From contig WHUZ01000028.1 in assembly GCA_015179045.1 (NCBI GenBank), forward strand, positions 558,001 to 622,000: DNA of 64,000 bases. The letters are read 5' to 3'. Within the stretch, counting starts at the first letter, position 1, and every line of letters begins with the position of its first letter. The stretch comes from Kalaharituber pfeilii. Its lineage: Eukaryota; Ascomycota; Pezizomycetes; Pezizales; Pezizaceae. This document shows, in pieces, positions 29,801-39,643 of this stretch. The notes under the pieces were generated by a model, which had not been told where the DNA came from, made no database searches, and saw only the letters and a program-made list of their open reading frames with translations. The position numbers and the translations under genes were made by a program.

Positions 29801-30489
29801 CTCTCGCTGAGTTTGCAGCCAATAATAATGCATCGGAAACTACAGGCATCTCCCCATTCTTTGCCAATTACGCATTTGACCCATACTGGACTGAAGAACT
29901 TCAACCAGCCAAAGGACCACATCGAGATAAGGATGTACAAACTGCGTCTAGTCATGCCGAAGCTCTTAAAGCAACTGTTGACCACTTACGAGCTGAAATG
30001 CGTAGGGCCCAACACAGATACCAGGAAAATGCAGATGCACACCGCCTTCCTGCTCCAGACTTCCAGCCAGGGGACATAGTGTGGCTAAATGCGAAGAATA
30101 TTACTACTCGACGTCCCTCCCGAAAATTAGACCACCGCCGCCTTGGACCCTTCAAAATTCTGCAGAAAATCTCTCCATATGCCTACCGAATCGAGCTTCC
30201 TACTACTATGCAAGTCCACAATGTCTTTCATGTTTCCTTACTAGATCTTGCAGCTAGTGATCCATACCCCGGGCAACACATTCCTGCACCTCCACCAATT
30301 ATTGTTGATGAAGAGGAATATTACCATGTTGAAGAGATCCTGGACTCAAGGATATATCGCAGACAACTCCAGTATCTTGTTAAGTGGCTAGGCTACGAGC
30401 AGCCTGACTGGCAACATGCAAAGGGAATGAGCCACCTCGATGCTGTTCACAAGTTCCATCAGCAATACCCAGACAAACCTGGACCATAG
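26761..30489 (+). CDS. pol: Gypsy Pol: protease, RT, RNase H, integrase, chromodomain
   Basis: Read in the -1 frame from the slippery site; the first Met is at 26815 (1224 aa from there, used for positions). Protease: HALIDCGATGYAFID (about 45). RT 265-455: LYSLSKSELEELR, LCVDYRGLNEGT, MPFGLTNAPADFQ, YLDDILIYS. RNase H from 570: ETDASDY, YEIYDKELMAI, SDHRNLEYF. Integrase from 800: an HHCC zinc finger (H...GHPG ... CHICQ), then D in LDFVVGLP, D in ISDRGTQF and E in DGQTERVN. Exactly 35 residues separate the last two (DD35E). GPFKI..ISPYAYRIELP and VHNVFHVSLL follow. The C-terminal chromodomain VEEILDSRIYRRQLQYLVKW (about 1170-1215) typically targets insertion to heterochromatin. No stop or frameshift. 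Confidence 0.96.
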   Translation, partial: LVVPSQVDSSVKGRSISPMSCFRLSAFSVNKSPVVDEELMDGNHLIVTCSLIDSCYPIIQTHALIDCGATGYAFIDEEFARYHNLPLYPLKTPRTIEVIDGRPIQSGDVKYLTKVKMTIDKHSEEIPMFVTHLGHYPVVLGIPWLRRHDVTIRFATNTVIFDSDFCLHHCTHMAATTKGITIDPPERPPDITSTPEATSRSSLNSEPVMISAISFRRLTRKRTNFDQCFKLSLYEINQALALPAEEKDELTKIKELVPEEYHEFLPLFTEAIAKVLPPHRPYDHKIPLKDGFQPPFGPLYSLSKSELEELRRWLEDNLSKGFIRASSSPAGAPILFVKKKDGTLRLCVDYRGLNEGTIKNRYPLPLIRETLMQLSKARYYTTLDIRGAYNLIRMAEGEEWKTAFRTRYGLYESLVMPFGLTNAPADFQKFINEVLRPFLDAFCTAYLDDILIYSDTLREHKIHVRRVLEALKEAGLHLKPEKCEFHKTSVKYLGMVISREGIRMDPAKVNCILEWEAPRNLHDVRAFLGFANFYRRFIKDYSRIVSPMVKLTRKDTPFIWDTVCNDAFEYLKKAFTSAPILSHFDPEKLIIVETDASDYVSAGVMSQRDDEGILHPVAFFSKKHTPAECNYEIYDKELMAIVRCFEEWRPELESSLHPIQVLSDHRNLEYFMSTKLLNRRQARWSEFLSRFNFKITYRPGKLGGKPDALTRRSGDLPQEGDERRAHQNQIVLKPHNIASSVQVTLNALKVTADTTLEELMEEAYIQDKIPNQVLDALRKGKKQSKLLTLAECEDKDGQLWYRGRIYIPNYNPLKLRLMQNHHETPAAGHPGRSKTLELLSRTYYWPRMYRDVDRFVRNCHICQRSRTSRHAPFGILKPLPVPEKPWQDISLDFVVGLPWSEGSNAILVVVDRLTKMRHLIPCRDTVTAEELARLYVTHVAKIHGLPKTIISDRGTQFTSLFWNALTSRWGVKLKLSTAYHPETDGQTERVNAVMEQYLRAFVNYLQDDWAEWLPLAEFAANNNASETTGISPFFANYAFDPYWTEELQPAKGPHRDKDVQTASSHAEALKATVDHLRAEMRRAQHRYQENADAHRLPAPDFQPGDIVWLNAKNITTRRPSRKLDHRRLGPFKILQKISPYAYRIELPTTMQVHNVFHVSLLDLAASDPYPGQHIPAPPPIIVDEEEYYHVEEILDSRIYRRQLQYLVKWLGYEQPDWQHAKGMSHLDAVHKFHQQYPDKPGP

Positions 30490-30525
30490 CAGCAGTAACA
30501 ACTGAGCCTCGCAGGAGCTCGGCCT

Positions 30526-30538
30526 AGGAGGGGAATAG
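30526..30538 (+). other. Polypurine tract
   Basis: AGGAGGGGAATAG directly before the 3' LTR, the usual plus-strand primer of LTR elements. Confidence 0.75.
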
Positions 30539-30952
30539 TGTAACGGGATATTTATAGCGAGCCGGGTAAATATTTTCACGCTAAAAGATGACCTCTGACA
30601 AGCATTTCGGGATGATAGCTTCACGCTAAAAGATGACCTCTGACAAGCATTTCAGGATGTCGGTACAATATATATGGGTAAAAGGGATGTGACCTGAGTG
30701 CGTATTGCAGTCTCAAAAGTGTATATAAGTGGTGTTCATGGCTGTGTGTTCTCCTTTCCTTTTTCTCTTTACGCAACCTCTTGTATTTAGTTTCTACTAA
30801 GTAGAGTGGTTACCTGCTGTGCCGATCCGCTGAACTGCTGTACCGCTGTGAACCGTTGAACCCGCGAACTGCTGAACTGCCGCCTGCCGCCTCCTGCCTG
30901 CGCTCCGTAGATCGCCGTCATCCACGGGCCCCAGACCACGTCCGCCGTTACA
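30539..30952 (+). repeat. 3' LTR of the Gypsy element
   Basis: Identical by eye to the 5' LTR over all 414 bp, followed by the GTCCT TSD and the remaining 17 bp of the half-LINE. Confidence 0.95.
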
Positions 30953-30983
30953 GTCCTTCCGTAGGGCGATCCCGTGGACTGTA

Positions 30984-31774
30984 GGTTGAAACTGTAGAAC
31001 TTGATGTGCTGCTAGATGAGAAGGTTGTGCAATGAAATGGGAGATTGTATGCTGCCTGAACGAAGGTATGCTTGCCTTGGATATCAGGAAGGAGGTTTGG
31101 TGTTATCAGTGGTGCAGATAATGAACTCTGGGTGGTATCAAGCGTCATAGTCCACTGTTGATGAGAGTCCCATGTGGACTTGTCAACATTCCAACAAGGA
31201 TGAATCAGCGATAGTGGTATTGACTGTTTAAGCAGATAAAATGTACATAGAAAATGGTGACAAGGAATAGCTTATTGGAGAATAATTGAGCATGTAGTAC
31301 ATGCAACATTTCCCATATTTCTGGCAGAATCAGAAGCTTCATAAATAGGAGATGATCCAGCTTGCCATTCATGCTTTAGCATGTCAATGCAATACAGTGT
31401 AACCTGCCCCTGTAGCTGCGAAAATGCTCCAATACCGGTACTATCTAAATGAATTGGCAAGTGACGTTTAAGCCGGCTACGGTTCTCAACAATTTAGCCC
31501 ATAACTTTCACCCTTCTCAGGCTTTTTTAATATGGGCTTGCATAGCTGCAATGATTTCACGGGCACGTAGGAGAGAAGTAGCAGACATTGATTGTTGTTT
31601 GTTGTTCTTATGCGTTGTGTGAGGTAAGGCAATATGAAGCGAGCAATAGTTGGTGGTGGGGCAGTGTGAGATGTACTGTGGCATTCCAAATTTTTGATGA
31701 GAATTCGTCGAGTAGAAATAAAAAAAGGAAAATAAAAGAAAAAAAAAATTCGTCAAGTAATTGCGGTGGTCATC
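30984..31774. other. Unassigned interior of the Tc1-like element
   Basis: No coding frame longer than about 80 codons and no motif recognised; an A-rich stretch at 31720-31750. Confidence 0.3.
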
Positions 31775-31958
31775 ATTTATCTACAGTAAAGTAAATGGAA
31801 CATTTGTACATTTTTCGCGTCTTGGCAACAATGCCCATTGGCTATGTTCCGCCCTGAAATGTAAAGTAAGGTACATTATCACAGTACATTTCTGAAAAAT
31901 CTACAGCACGAAATAGTCCTGTTACTTTTGGAAAAACATTTACTTTACTTTAGATTTG
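31775..31958. mobile_element. Possible small MITE / foldback
   Basis: Inverted ends: CTACAGTAAAGTAAATG near 31780 and, as complement, CTAAAGTAAAGTAAATG at about 31957. The 184-bp AT-rich interior has no ORF. The target duplication is unclear. Confidence 0.4.
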
Positions 31959-32018
31959 CTACGAACCGCCCCCACTCAGCGCATCCCCACACCACACCGC
32001 ACCGCACGGCACCAAAAG

Positions 32019-32191
32019 GAGGCTCTTTGCATCCTGCTGCTTTACATTCTGTAAGTGCTACTTCTATTTGTCACTACTATGAGCAGTGTATGCGACTTCT
32101 TGATACATACTCTAATGGTTATACTTATGAAACTAAACAGTTTCAGGAACATGTATATAAAAGTCATCGGCTGAAAGCAAGTGGTGGTTAA
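32019..32191 (+). pseudogene. Tc1-like transposase fragment, extreme C-terminus
   Basis: HPAALHSVSATSICHYYEQC, then LDTYSNGYTYETKQFQEH and YKSHRLKASGG stop. It matches 37665-37852 closely, and the end of fungal Tc1-type transposases in layout (ALxSVxxxxIxxYxxxCMRxxxAYxxG). It continues the piece at 24249-24349. Confidence 0.65.
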
Positions 32192-32697
32192 TGTACCTTT
32201 GGACTTAGCCTTTTGGAGTAATTTTTTCTTGCTTACTAAGCTTTAATCTTACCTAATTTGTATTACAGGTATATAACTCAATTAGGGGTCTCCCACCAAA
32301 AATTACTTGTCTTTAACTTTGAATAACTTTTTCGGAAAATTTTATAAAATTAAAAAGGCCATATAGATCGATTCTTCACTCAATTTTCTTCGTACCTCTA
32401 TGCAGTTTTGAATTTTTACAATTTTTGTTGCATCAGTAACTGACATTGGGATTTAGAATCAACATGTGCCGACTAAAGGAGTCCGCAACTAGTCTCGGTG
32501 CCCCTGTCCGAATACATATTTTACTGGCTAGAACCAGGGAGTTGAAATGCTGAGAGCGTACGGCTGCGGCTACTGTGTAAAGGACTTTCCGGATCTGGAT
32601 GCATCCAAAGCCAGAATAGAGTGCATGACAACACACGAGCGCGGGGTTGAGCGACCGAAAGTGTGGATCCTCATTCGCTGTCTGGCATCAGGGCTAT

Positions 32698-34188
32698 TTT
32701 TTTTTTTTTTTTTTATAATATCATTACTCGCTTACCGCCCTCTGGGCTATGGCGAGGTTTATGCAACTATAGATAGAACGAAAAGTAACTACAGATTGAT
32801 AATGCAAACGCTTAAGAAACAAAAAAAACACTCCCGTTTCTGTCTATTGCTCCTCCAGCATCTCAACCAGTCTGGGTAGCGGGTCCCCCTCTCCTTCCCC
32901 GAGCTTCGGTGGTCGTCTTACTGCCTCTATCCCCCCTGGCCATCTCCTTCGCCATACTCTACACACCTCCAGCAAATGACTCGCTTTCCTATGTGATGGT
33001 GCCATTCCCGCAGGCCCTTGGCCCCTAGCAGTCCCGCCAACCGCGCTACTCGGGATCCAAGGCGTTCCAGGGGTCGGTATGTTAAATTCAGTCTGTTTCG
33101 CTCCACGGCCCTATCTCGCTTCGCCTCTTGTCTCATTCCCGCTTCCGTGACTATCTCCTCTTCTCTTTCCAGGGCCGTGCCTATCCTCGCCGCCTTGTCT
33201 GCCTCCTCATTCCCCAGTATACCTTTGTGGCTTTTCACCCACAACACGGCTAAGTCTCTGTCCCCTTCGCATATCTCTTCCGCCAGGCATCCCTGAGTCG
33301 CCGTGTCGCCCCGTCAGGTGTTGGTAGGCCTCCGGCTATGCTCACCATTCTGGCCACTGCAAACTTTGAGTCTGTGATAATGAGGGGCTCCCCATCCACC
33401 CTATCTGCCGCCTCGCTGATTGCATACAATTCCGCGTCGTTCACGGTGGCCTGGCTCCCTAAGTATACTGATTCCGCCCTCCCCCCGGAGAAGAACCCTG
33501 CCCCCACGTTCTGCCCGATTCTGCTGCCGTCCGTGTATGTCGGAGTCCAGCCTTCATCCACCGTGTCTTCTATGTGTCTCGTCCACTCCGCCAAGTCTGT
33601 GTCTCTGGGAGGATGGGTAGAACTGCCAGTGGTATCTTCGTCTCGTGTCGCAGGTTCCCCCTCAGGTATCGGCAATCCGGGTCCCTCCTTCGCAGCTCCT
33701 CGCCCTCGAACCGGAGCCTCCTTGCCTCTACTCTCTTAGCCTCTGACTTCACAAAGGTGTCTATGGCTTCCAGGTTGGCCAGCCCCTCGACCACATCCCT
33801 TCTGGTCCCCCACGGTGCTCTTGTGATGCCACGTGCCACGGAGTATTGCCACCTCTCCAATTCTCTTATCTTCCGCTCCCTTGGTGCGCCGTGTGCATAT
33901 TCGAACCAGGCCCACGAACCCCAAGTGGCGATGCTCCTTGCCGCGCTCGTATACAGCTGTCTCTGTTTCATCGGGTGTAGGCGCGTGAGCCTGGAGGCTG
34001 TTATCCATGCCGCCCTCCCCAGCCTGAGCCTCCTCTGATAATGGTCATTGTATTTTAACTCCCAGTCAACATGTAGTCCGACCAATGGTTGGGCCCTTCA
34101 CCCCTACTATCAACGTCTCCACTTTTTCCGGGTCTATGTGACAACGGCCAATAGGCAACGATCAACAGCACCAGCACCTACACACAGC
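32698..34188 (-). mobile_element. 5'-truncated family-A LINE, 14-bp TSD
   Basis: GGCATCAGGGCTAT (32684-32697) and GGCATCAGGGCCAT (34189-34202), one transition apart. Holds RT thumb, RNase H and C-terminus, then an A tail whose inner stem is GCCC/GGGC with an AGA loop. Confidence 0.87.
32927..34180 (-). pseudogene. LINE A ORF2: RT thumb and RNase H in three frames
   Basis: From 34180: VETLIVGVKGP, VGLHVDWELKYNDHYQRRL and AARSIATWGSWAWFEYAHG (thumb, 33570-34085). A second frame 33250-33675 gives PTYTDGSRIGQNVGAGFF (D), ATVNDAELYAISEA (E) and IITDSKFAVARM (D). A third frame from 33247 gives WVKSHKGILGNEEADKAARI (H, D) and the conserved NRLNLTYRPLERLG. Frameshifts separate the frames, so it is inactive; all four RNase H catalytic acids are still visible. 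Confidence 0.82.
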
Positions 34189-34345
34189 GGCATCAGGGCC
34201 ATTTAAGATGAGCATTCTACTGGAACAAAGCGGGCGGAGACGGGAGGGGCCAGGTTGGAAGGATTGGGGGTCTGTGCGTATCGGATTTCTCAATCTCGTT
34301 GCACACACTGCAGGCTGAATATGCTTCAGGTACCCGGATAGCACC

Positions 34346-34350
34346 ATTTC

Positions 34351-34381
<31 letters not shown>

Positions 34382-34785
34382 ATCCGTATTCGCATGCCGC
34401 CCATAAGCTATGGCGAGGTCGGGGGAGGATCATGCATGAGTCACTTTCTTCTTCTACTGTGTGGAGTGCAGGAAGGGGAAGCAGACCACGACCCAGAAGA
34501 GGATCAGTGCTTTTCTTGGCATGTTTTCCTTTAGGTACGAGGGATTGCCAAGAAATTTTTCAACCGCTTGCTTTGCAAATTTCGACAGCACTTCTTCAGC
34601 CACTGGATCTTCATGGGATGGGCCCAGAAGTGCACTAGAGCCCCTGGAGGTCAGTTTTAAAGCAATGGTCGCATTCTGCCAGGGTAATTTTACCTCTACA
34701 CGACAAGCAGCAGTAGTGATACACATCTCAAAGAGCAGCACCTTGTGCTTCCTGAGGAAAAAGGCTGCTGTGGATTGGATTATAC
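34346..34785 (-). mobile_element. Unknown sequence carrying a family-A LINE tail
   Basis: On the minus strand, about 370 bp of unrecognised sequence ends in the A tail (complement of 34381-34420, hairpin with GCTT/GGGC) and poly(A) (T-run 34346-34380). It is repeated at 51595-51998. A frame of about 140 codons exists (EEVLSKFAKQAVEKFLGNPS), but the second copy breaks it. Candidate for a third kind of body on the A tail. Confidence 0.5.
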
Positions 34786-36477
34786 CATCACCGATGGGGT
34801 AATGATGTGCCCACCGGTAATGATGCGCGCTCTTGGCACTCCTCCTCACGCATTTTCCCATCGTATTACTTATTGCAGGCATACAACATATATTAAAATT
34901 ACATACTACAAGGCTAATTCCATATCGCTAAATCAGAATATTTCATCAGAATCATGGAAAAATCAAAAGGTCAAGATCTCTGAATAAATCTGTCATCCTC
35001 TATCCAAAAAAAGACCTCCTTGCAAATGACCTATCTAATATTATCCAAAATTAAGATATTATTAAAGAGACCTATCAATTCTTATTCATTGTATATCAGT
35101 CTATTAAGTTATAGTCAGCAATTGCATATAGAATTCATCTGGAATGCAGTATACCTTCAAATATATAGATAAAATTTAGATTCTCAGGCCAATTTTTAGA
35201 TCTCGATGTTATTATCAGTATCCTCAAAGTCTTCAGATGATCCAGAAATGCTAGAACTTGACATAGTGGTAGTTGAAGGGCTAGAGATGATGACTGTAGC
35301 CTCATTTGAGGGCTCTGGTAGAGATGATGAGCAATGTGGCTCAAAATTCACTGATAATACTTCTCTGGCCACCCCCTCCTTTGGCTGTTTAGACCCTCTC
35401 CGAATATCAACCATAGGTTTCCCTCGGCCGTGGCCCCATGTGCGAACTGCCCTACGACCCCTCATTGCAGTCCACTTAGCTACTTTATGTTCTTTCTCTT
35501 CTTGCTTCTATTTTACCCTCTTTTTATGCTCTTTTATATCTAATCACCGTTTTTCCTCAATAGCCTTATTTTTCTTTCTTGATAGTATTCTGCTACTTCT
35601 CTGCTTTCTCAGCCTATTTTTCTACTTTCAGGATCTTTTCCACTGCTGCTCTTAACTTCTTCTCTGTTACGGGCTCACTACAACTGTAGGGCGGGCAGTC
35701 GGTGGTGTATACGAAATGCGCATATGCAAGTGATATGCGAGCTAATGTCGGGCGGTGTCGCAGTCGTATAAATGAGTGTATTGTAGGTATTTGACTAGCT
35801 GTGTACTCCTCTACGCGGCTTATATAGCAATACAACAGCAATAGCATATTTCATACGTCATATATGTGTGCATATTCGCTCTACCAGTCGCCCAGTATTA
35901 AAGGTATTATTAGCAAATTCTCACTTGCAGAGCTCATCATCTCTACCGAAGGCCTCAAATAAGGCTACAGTCATCACCTCCAGTCCTTCAGCTATCATCA
36001 TGCATAGTTGTAGCATTTCTGGATCACCTGAAAACTCTGAGAACACTAATAGTGATATTGATGTACAAAGATTGGCCTGAGAATGTAAGCTTTCTCTATA
36101 TATTTGAACATATAGTTATTCCAGATGAACTCTGCATGCAACTGCTGACTATAACCTAATAGACTGATGCAGGGCAAATATGTATTGATAGCTTTCTATA
36201 ATAATATCTTGATTTTGAGTAATATTGGGCAGGTTATATAGAAGGGAGGCTTTTTTTGATGGAGAATGATAGATTTAGTCACAGATCTTGATTTATTGAT
36301 TTTTTTGGGATTCTGATGAAAGATTCTGATTTAGCGATATTGAATTAGCCTTGTAGTATATAATTTCAGTATATGTCATATACCTACAATAAGTAATACG
36401 ATGGGAGAATGCATGAGGAGGAGTGCCAAGAGGGCGCATCATTACCGGTGGGCACATCATTACCCCATCGGTGATGG
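34786..36477. mobile_element. Pogo-like foldback element with about 545-bp inverted arms
   Basis: TSD TA; the empty site GGATTATAGATCTCG is at about 51998. Ends CCATCACCGATGGGGTAATG are inverted. Complementarity goes far beyond a normal TIR: 34786-35330 is the inverse of 35935-36477 and includes the coding stretch (PS..ATVI, SSSSISGS) and the GGCCTGAGAAT region. The centre holds a basic Lys/Arg-rich frame (RRAVRTWGHGRGK). It looks like two 3' halves of a pogo/Fot-type transposon joined head to head. Confidence 0.72.
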
Positions 36478-36832
36478 TAGATCTCGATTGACCGAGGCTT
36501 TCCGCCGTGACTTTATATGGCAGCTTTTCAAGTCAAACAAATATTACAAGCATGAGCAGGGGATAGAGCATTAGGACGGATGGCAAGCATTGGATTTTAT
36601 ATAAAGTACAGCTTTATACTCTAGATGGGGCAGTTTTCGTATAGTCTAAAGGATGGACAAGTCAAGTATTAGATAGAGTATCTTAAACCCTTCTCAGAAT
36701 CTCTTACAGGTCCAACAAATCTACAGAGTCCGAAAATGAGCAGAACGAGACCCTGGAGACGAACGTGCTACTAGTAGCAACTAGTGAGCGGCTCGAGCCT
36801 GAATTGATTATATACATAATATTGACAAACTA

Positions 36833-37150
36833 CTAGACCGAAAAATAAGTATTTGGACAGGGGATAATGCATATTATGCTCTATGCGGTATTTGGCAGAA
36901 ACTAGCATATTTTCGTATGCTTGGCAGTAAAGAATAGATGTAAAAGTCCAAATTCATTATGTCAGCTGTCCAAATTTCATCACGTCAGCTGTCCAAATAC
37001 TTTCTTACATAATGAAGTTGGACACCCTATCATAAAATTTGGACTGTCTTATGGCTATCACCAGACGAAAATATGCTAGTTTCTGCCGAATACTGCATGG
37101 CGCATAAATATGCATTTATCCCCTGTCCAAATACTTATTTTTCTGTCTAG
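36833..37150. mobile_element. Tc1/mariner-type MITE nested in the hAT MITE
   Basis: TA TSD; ends CTAGACCGAAAAATAAGTAT and ATACTTATTTTTCTGTCTAG. The 318-bp body is made of short inverted blocks (GTCCAAAT, ATGTCAGCTG) and is non-coding. A second copy is at 52190-52512; other hAT MITEs show the empty site GACAAACTAAAC. Confidence 0.88.
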
Positions 37151-37287
37151 TAAACTAAACTAAGCTAAATTTTCATCTTTCTCACTACTATCAGCGTTTG
37201 GAAGTTGTTGGTAGATCAGAATGAGCTCCAAGTCTCTAATTATTACTATATTAGGTATTTACAGTTTATGAAACCTTGCACTGGTTA

Positions 37288-38124
37288 TGGTTGGGGACGG
37301 CTTTAACCGACACTATGTAACTCTTCAATTTGCTTACTAATACAGGCCTTTTTTTTTTTTTTTTTTTCCCCGCCCTTCGTTCGCCGGCCCCCTACCGCAC
37401 GGAATTCCACACCTTTCGCTCTCGCCCTCTTTCTACCATACAGAATACCACACCCCTCGCTCGCCCTATGCTATACGGAGCACTGGGTCCCTTGCTTTTC
37501 GCTTCCTCATGCCTTTACCTCACAGAATAGTGCGCATACCGCTCTTCGCTTCCTCACCCTCTACTGTATGGAATACCGCGCTTCGCTCCATCTTCTACCA
37601 TAGAGCACCATAAATTCTCTCACAAGTATACAGCATATTCAGTGTGATACCTCTCAGTACAGTACCTGCTGCTTTACATTCTGTAAGTACTGCTTCTATC
37701 TTTCACTACTATGAGCACTGTATGCGATTTCTTAATGCATACTCTAATGGATATACTTATGAAACTAAACAGTTTCAGGAATATGTATATAGAAATCATC
37801 CGATAAAAGCAAGTGGTAATTACATGTACTTTAGACTTTACTCTTTTAAGTAATTTTTTCTTGCTTACTAATATATAATTTTACCTAATATGTAATTAGT
37901 AGTAGGTAACTCGGTTAGGGGTCCCCCACCAAAATTTACCTCTCTTTAACTTAGGATAACTTTTTCACAAAAATTCATAAAATTAGAAATATGACATAGA
38001 TTAATTCTTTACTCAATTGTCTTTATATCTATGAGCAGTTTTAAATTTTTTTGATTTTTGTTGCATCGGTGATCGGTGTTGAAATTTAGGATCAAAATGT
38101 GCCGGTTAAAGGTGTCCCCAACCA
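37288..38124 (+). mobile_element. Deleted Tc1-like transposon nested in the hAT MITE
   Basis: TA on both sides; ends TGGTTGGGGACGGCTTTAAC and complement TGGTTGGGGACACCTTTAAC. 837 bp. Only the last part of the transposase remains (37665-37852: VPAALHSVSTASIFHYY, CMRFLNAYSNGYTY, stop). The same family as the large element at 24045-32489. Confidence 0.85.
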
Positions 38125-38202
38125 TAAGCATTTTAGCGAGCTGGCTCGAGCTGGCTCGGCTCGTGCCGCTCAGTAGTAGCAACCCCTGCGTTATTGATAA
38201 CG

Positions 38203-38855
38203 AGAAAACCTTTTTTTTTCCCCTGTTTTCATGACGCCACTGAGATTTTTCCCCTGTTCAAGTTTCGGATGATCAACTAATACTATATTATTTAGTCTAT
38301 TCATAATATTACATAGCATTGTACGCCAATGCAATAAATCCTTAATTCTACTCATATATAGTGAAATATGCAACCATTGAACCTTCAATATAGTTGAATA
38401 TTCAATATATAATTTCTAGTCACATATTTTTTTCAAGTTCGCAATAAAATATGCTATCAGAATATTATATTGAACTTTAGTAATGCAATAAGAACTTTAT
38501 TTAATCCATTTTAATATTGTGGTTCTATGTAATATTCTCGTATTATGAACTTGAAATAAAATATGCAACCAGAATGTATATAACCAGAATATATATACAA
38601 TATGCAACTAGATATATATAATATATGCGACAAGATATATTGTATGATATGTCAATATGCGACTACATTGAAGTTCAATAGTCACATATTTCACTAGAAT
38701 CAATGCCTTATTGCATTGAAATGTCATGATACTAGTATGTAATATTATGAATAGACTAAATAATATAGTATTAGTTGATCATCCAAAACTTGAACAGGGG
38801 AAAAATCTCAGTGGCGTCATGAAAACAGGGGAAAAAAAAGGTTTTCTGTTTTCTG
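38203..38855. mobile_element. MULE-like MITE, 11-bp TSD, about 120-bp TIRs
   Basis: TATTGATAACG at 38192-38202 and 38856-38866; the empty site GTTATCGATAACGCC is at about 52636. The ends starting AGAAAACC(T)8CCCC are inverted and nearly perfect for about 120 bp; the core is AT-rich. Long TIRs with a 9-11 bp TSD fit Mutator-like elements. Small frames at both ends (HPKLEQGKNLSGVMK) are just the TIR read twice. Confidence 0.75.
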
Positions 38856-38904
38856 TATTGATAACGCCTCCACCCCCACGCCGCCCGCGACACCACCACA
38901 CTGA

Positions 38905-38960
38905 CCAGCCTCGCCATAGCCCATAGGGCGGCACGGGAGTAATGAGATAAAAAAAAAACA
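38905..38960 (+). mobile_element. Old family-A tail (also at 52685-52745)
   Basis: CCTCGCCATAGCCCATAGGGCGGC ACGGGAG and an A-rich run, preceded by C-rich sequence. Present in both copies of the duplication, hence older than it. Confidence 0.65.
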
Positions 38961-39643
38961 AAAACACACAGACCACAATCATCCCGTGCACGTCACCAAC
39001 TCTTACATCCCCCTCTCGTACCATTAATGTATCTATAGGAAGTGGAGAGAGTAGGAATAGGCGGGTATTGTGGTCAGAGAAGAGATAAATATATTTCTCT
39101 ATCAAATAGAATTTAGTGATCCGCCTCTTCGTCGTGATCCGCTTCCGTTTCGCGTACAATATCAGTGATATTATTTAGAAAACAATTAGAAAATGCCCGC
39201 AATATGGTAGAGTATATGATGCTAGTTTAGTTCCCTCCTCTACTCTCTCATTGGCTTCTATCCAACTAACTCGACCGTTGCCATTGTCGATGTATGTCTC
39301 AAATATCAACAGACTCTTGCAAGTATGAAGCTGCCAGCCACCGCCTTCCTCCCGGGTGACCTTTAATCACGAGGTAGGTTTGTGTAACTCCAGTGATAGC
39401 AGGAACCACAATAAATGTCACTCTTTGCTGGCTGTGAGTTGTCATATTGGTGGCGGCTTGCGGCGGAACGGTTTTTCAGACTAGCCACGCTATCGCGATC
39501 GTAGCAATCGTACAGATAGCATTACTGTAGTTGGCCAGCCAGAAGGGGGGCTGGGCACCAGTGCAAGTAGTCAACTTGTAGAGTACATGCAATGGTTGTA
39601 ACACATACGCATATGCACAACGCTTCCAGCAGTCAAGGTTATA

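Larger units (their letters stand above)
25122..30952 (+). mobile_element. Intact Ty3/Gypsy chromovirus
   Basis: 5831 bp; LTRs 25122-25535 and 30539-30952 are 414 bp each and identical by eye; 5-bp TSD GTCCT (25117-25121 and 30953-30957). Gag and Pol are both uninterrupted and joined by a -1 frameshift site. Polypurine tract AGGAGGGGAATAG at 30526-30538. The primer site after the 5' LTR (from 25536) is not assigned; GGTTGCGTCACAACC there is a perfect small hairpin. Probably a very recent, potentially mobile copy. Confidence 0.96.
24045..32489 (+). mobile_element. Tc1-like DNA transposon, heavily interrupted
   Basis: Left end TGGTTGCGGACTCCTTTAAT (after TA at 24043) and right end complement GTTGCGGACTCCTTTAGTCG (before TA at 32490) form inverted repeats. 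The same family is seen whole at 37288-38124. Transposase pieces near each end read in the same orientation and in the right order. The interior is occupied by a half-LINE holding a Gypsy element and by unassigned sequence, so the original length is unknown. Confidence 0.6.
36782..38175 (+). mobile_element. hAT-type MITE expanded by two nested insertions
   Basis: TSD GTAGCAAC at 36774-36781 and 38176-38183; the empty site is at about 52620. Ends TAGTGAGCGGCTCGAGCC and CTCGTGCCGCTCAGTA. Without the nested elements 36833-37150 and 37288-38124 it matches the simple copies. Confidence 0.9.

Noticed and set aside
34454..34882. A 142-codon minus-strand frame as a host gene
   Set aside because: It crosses the border of the pogo-like insertion and is broken in the second copy at 51671-51877; treated as part of a tailed repeat.
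38191..38926. Two frames with the same peptide (NRLNNIVLVDHPKLEQGK) on opposite strands
   Set aside because: They are the two inverted ends of the MULE-like MITE, not genes.
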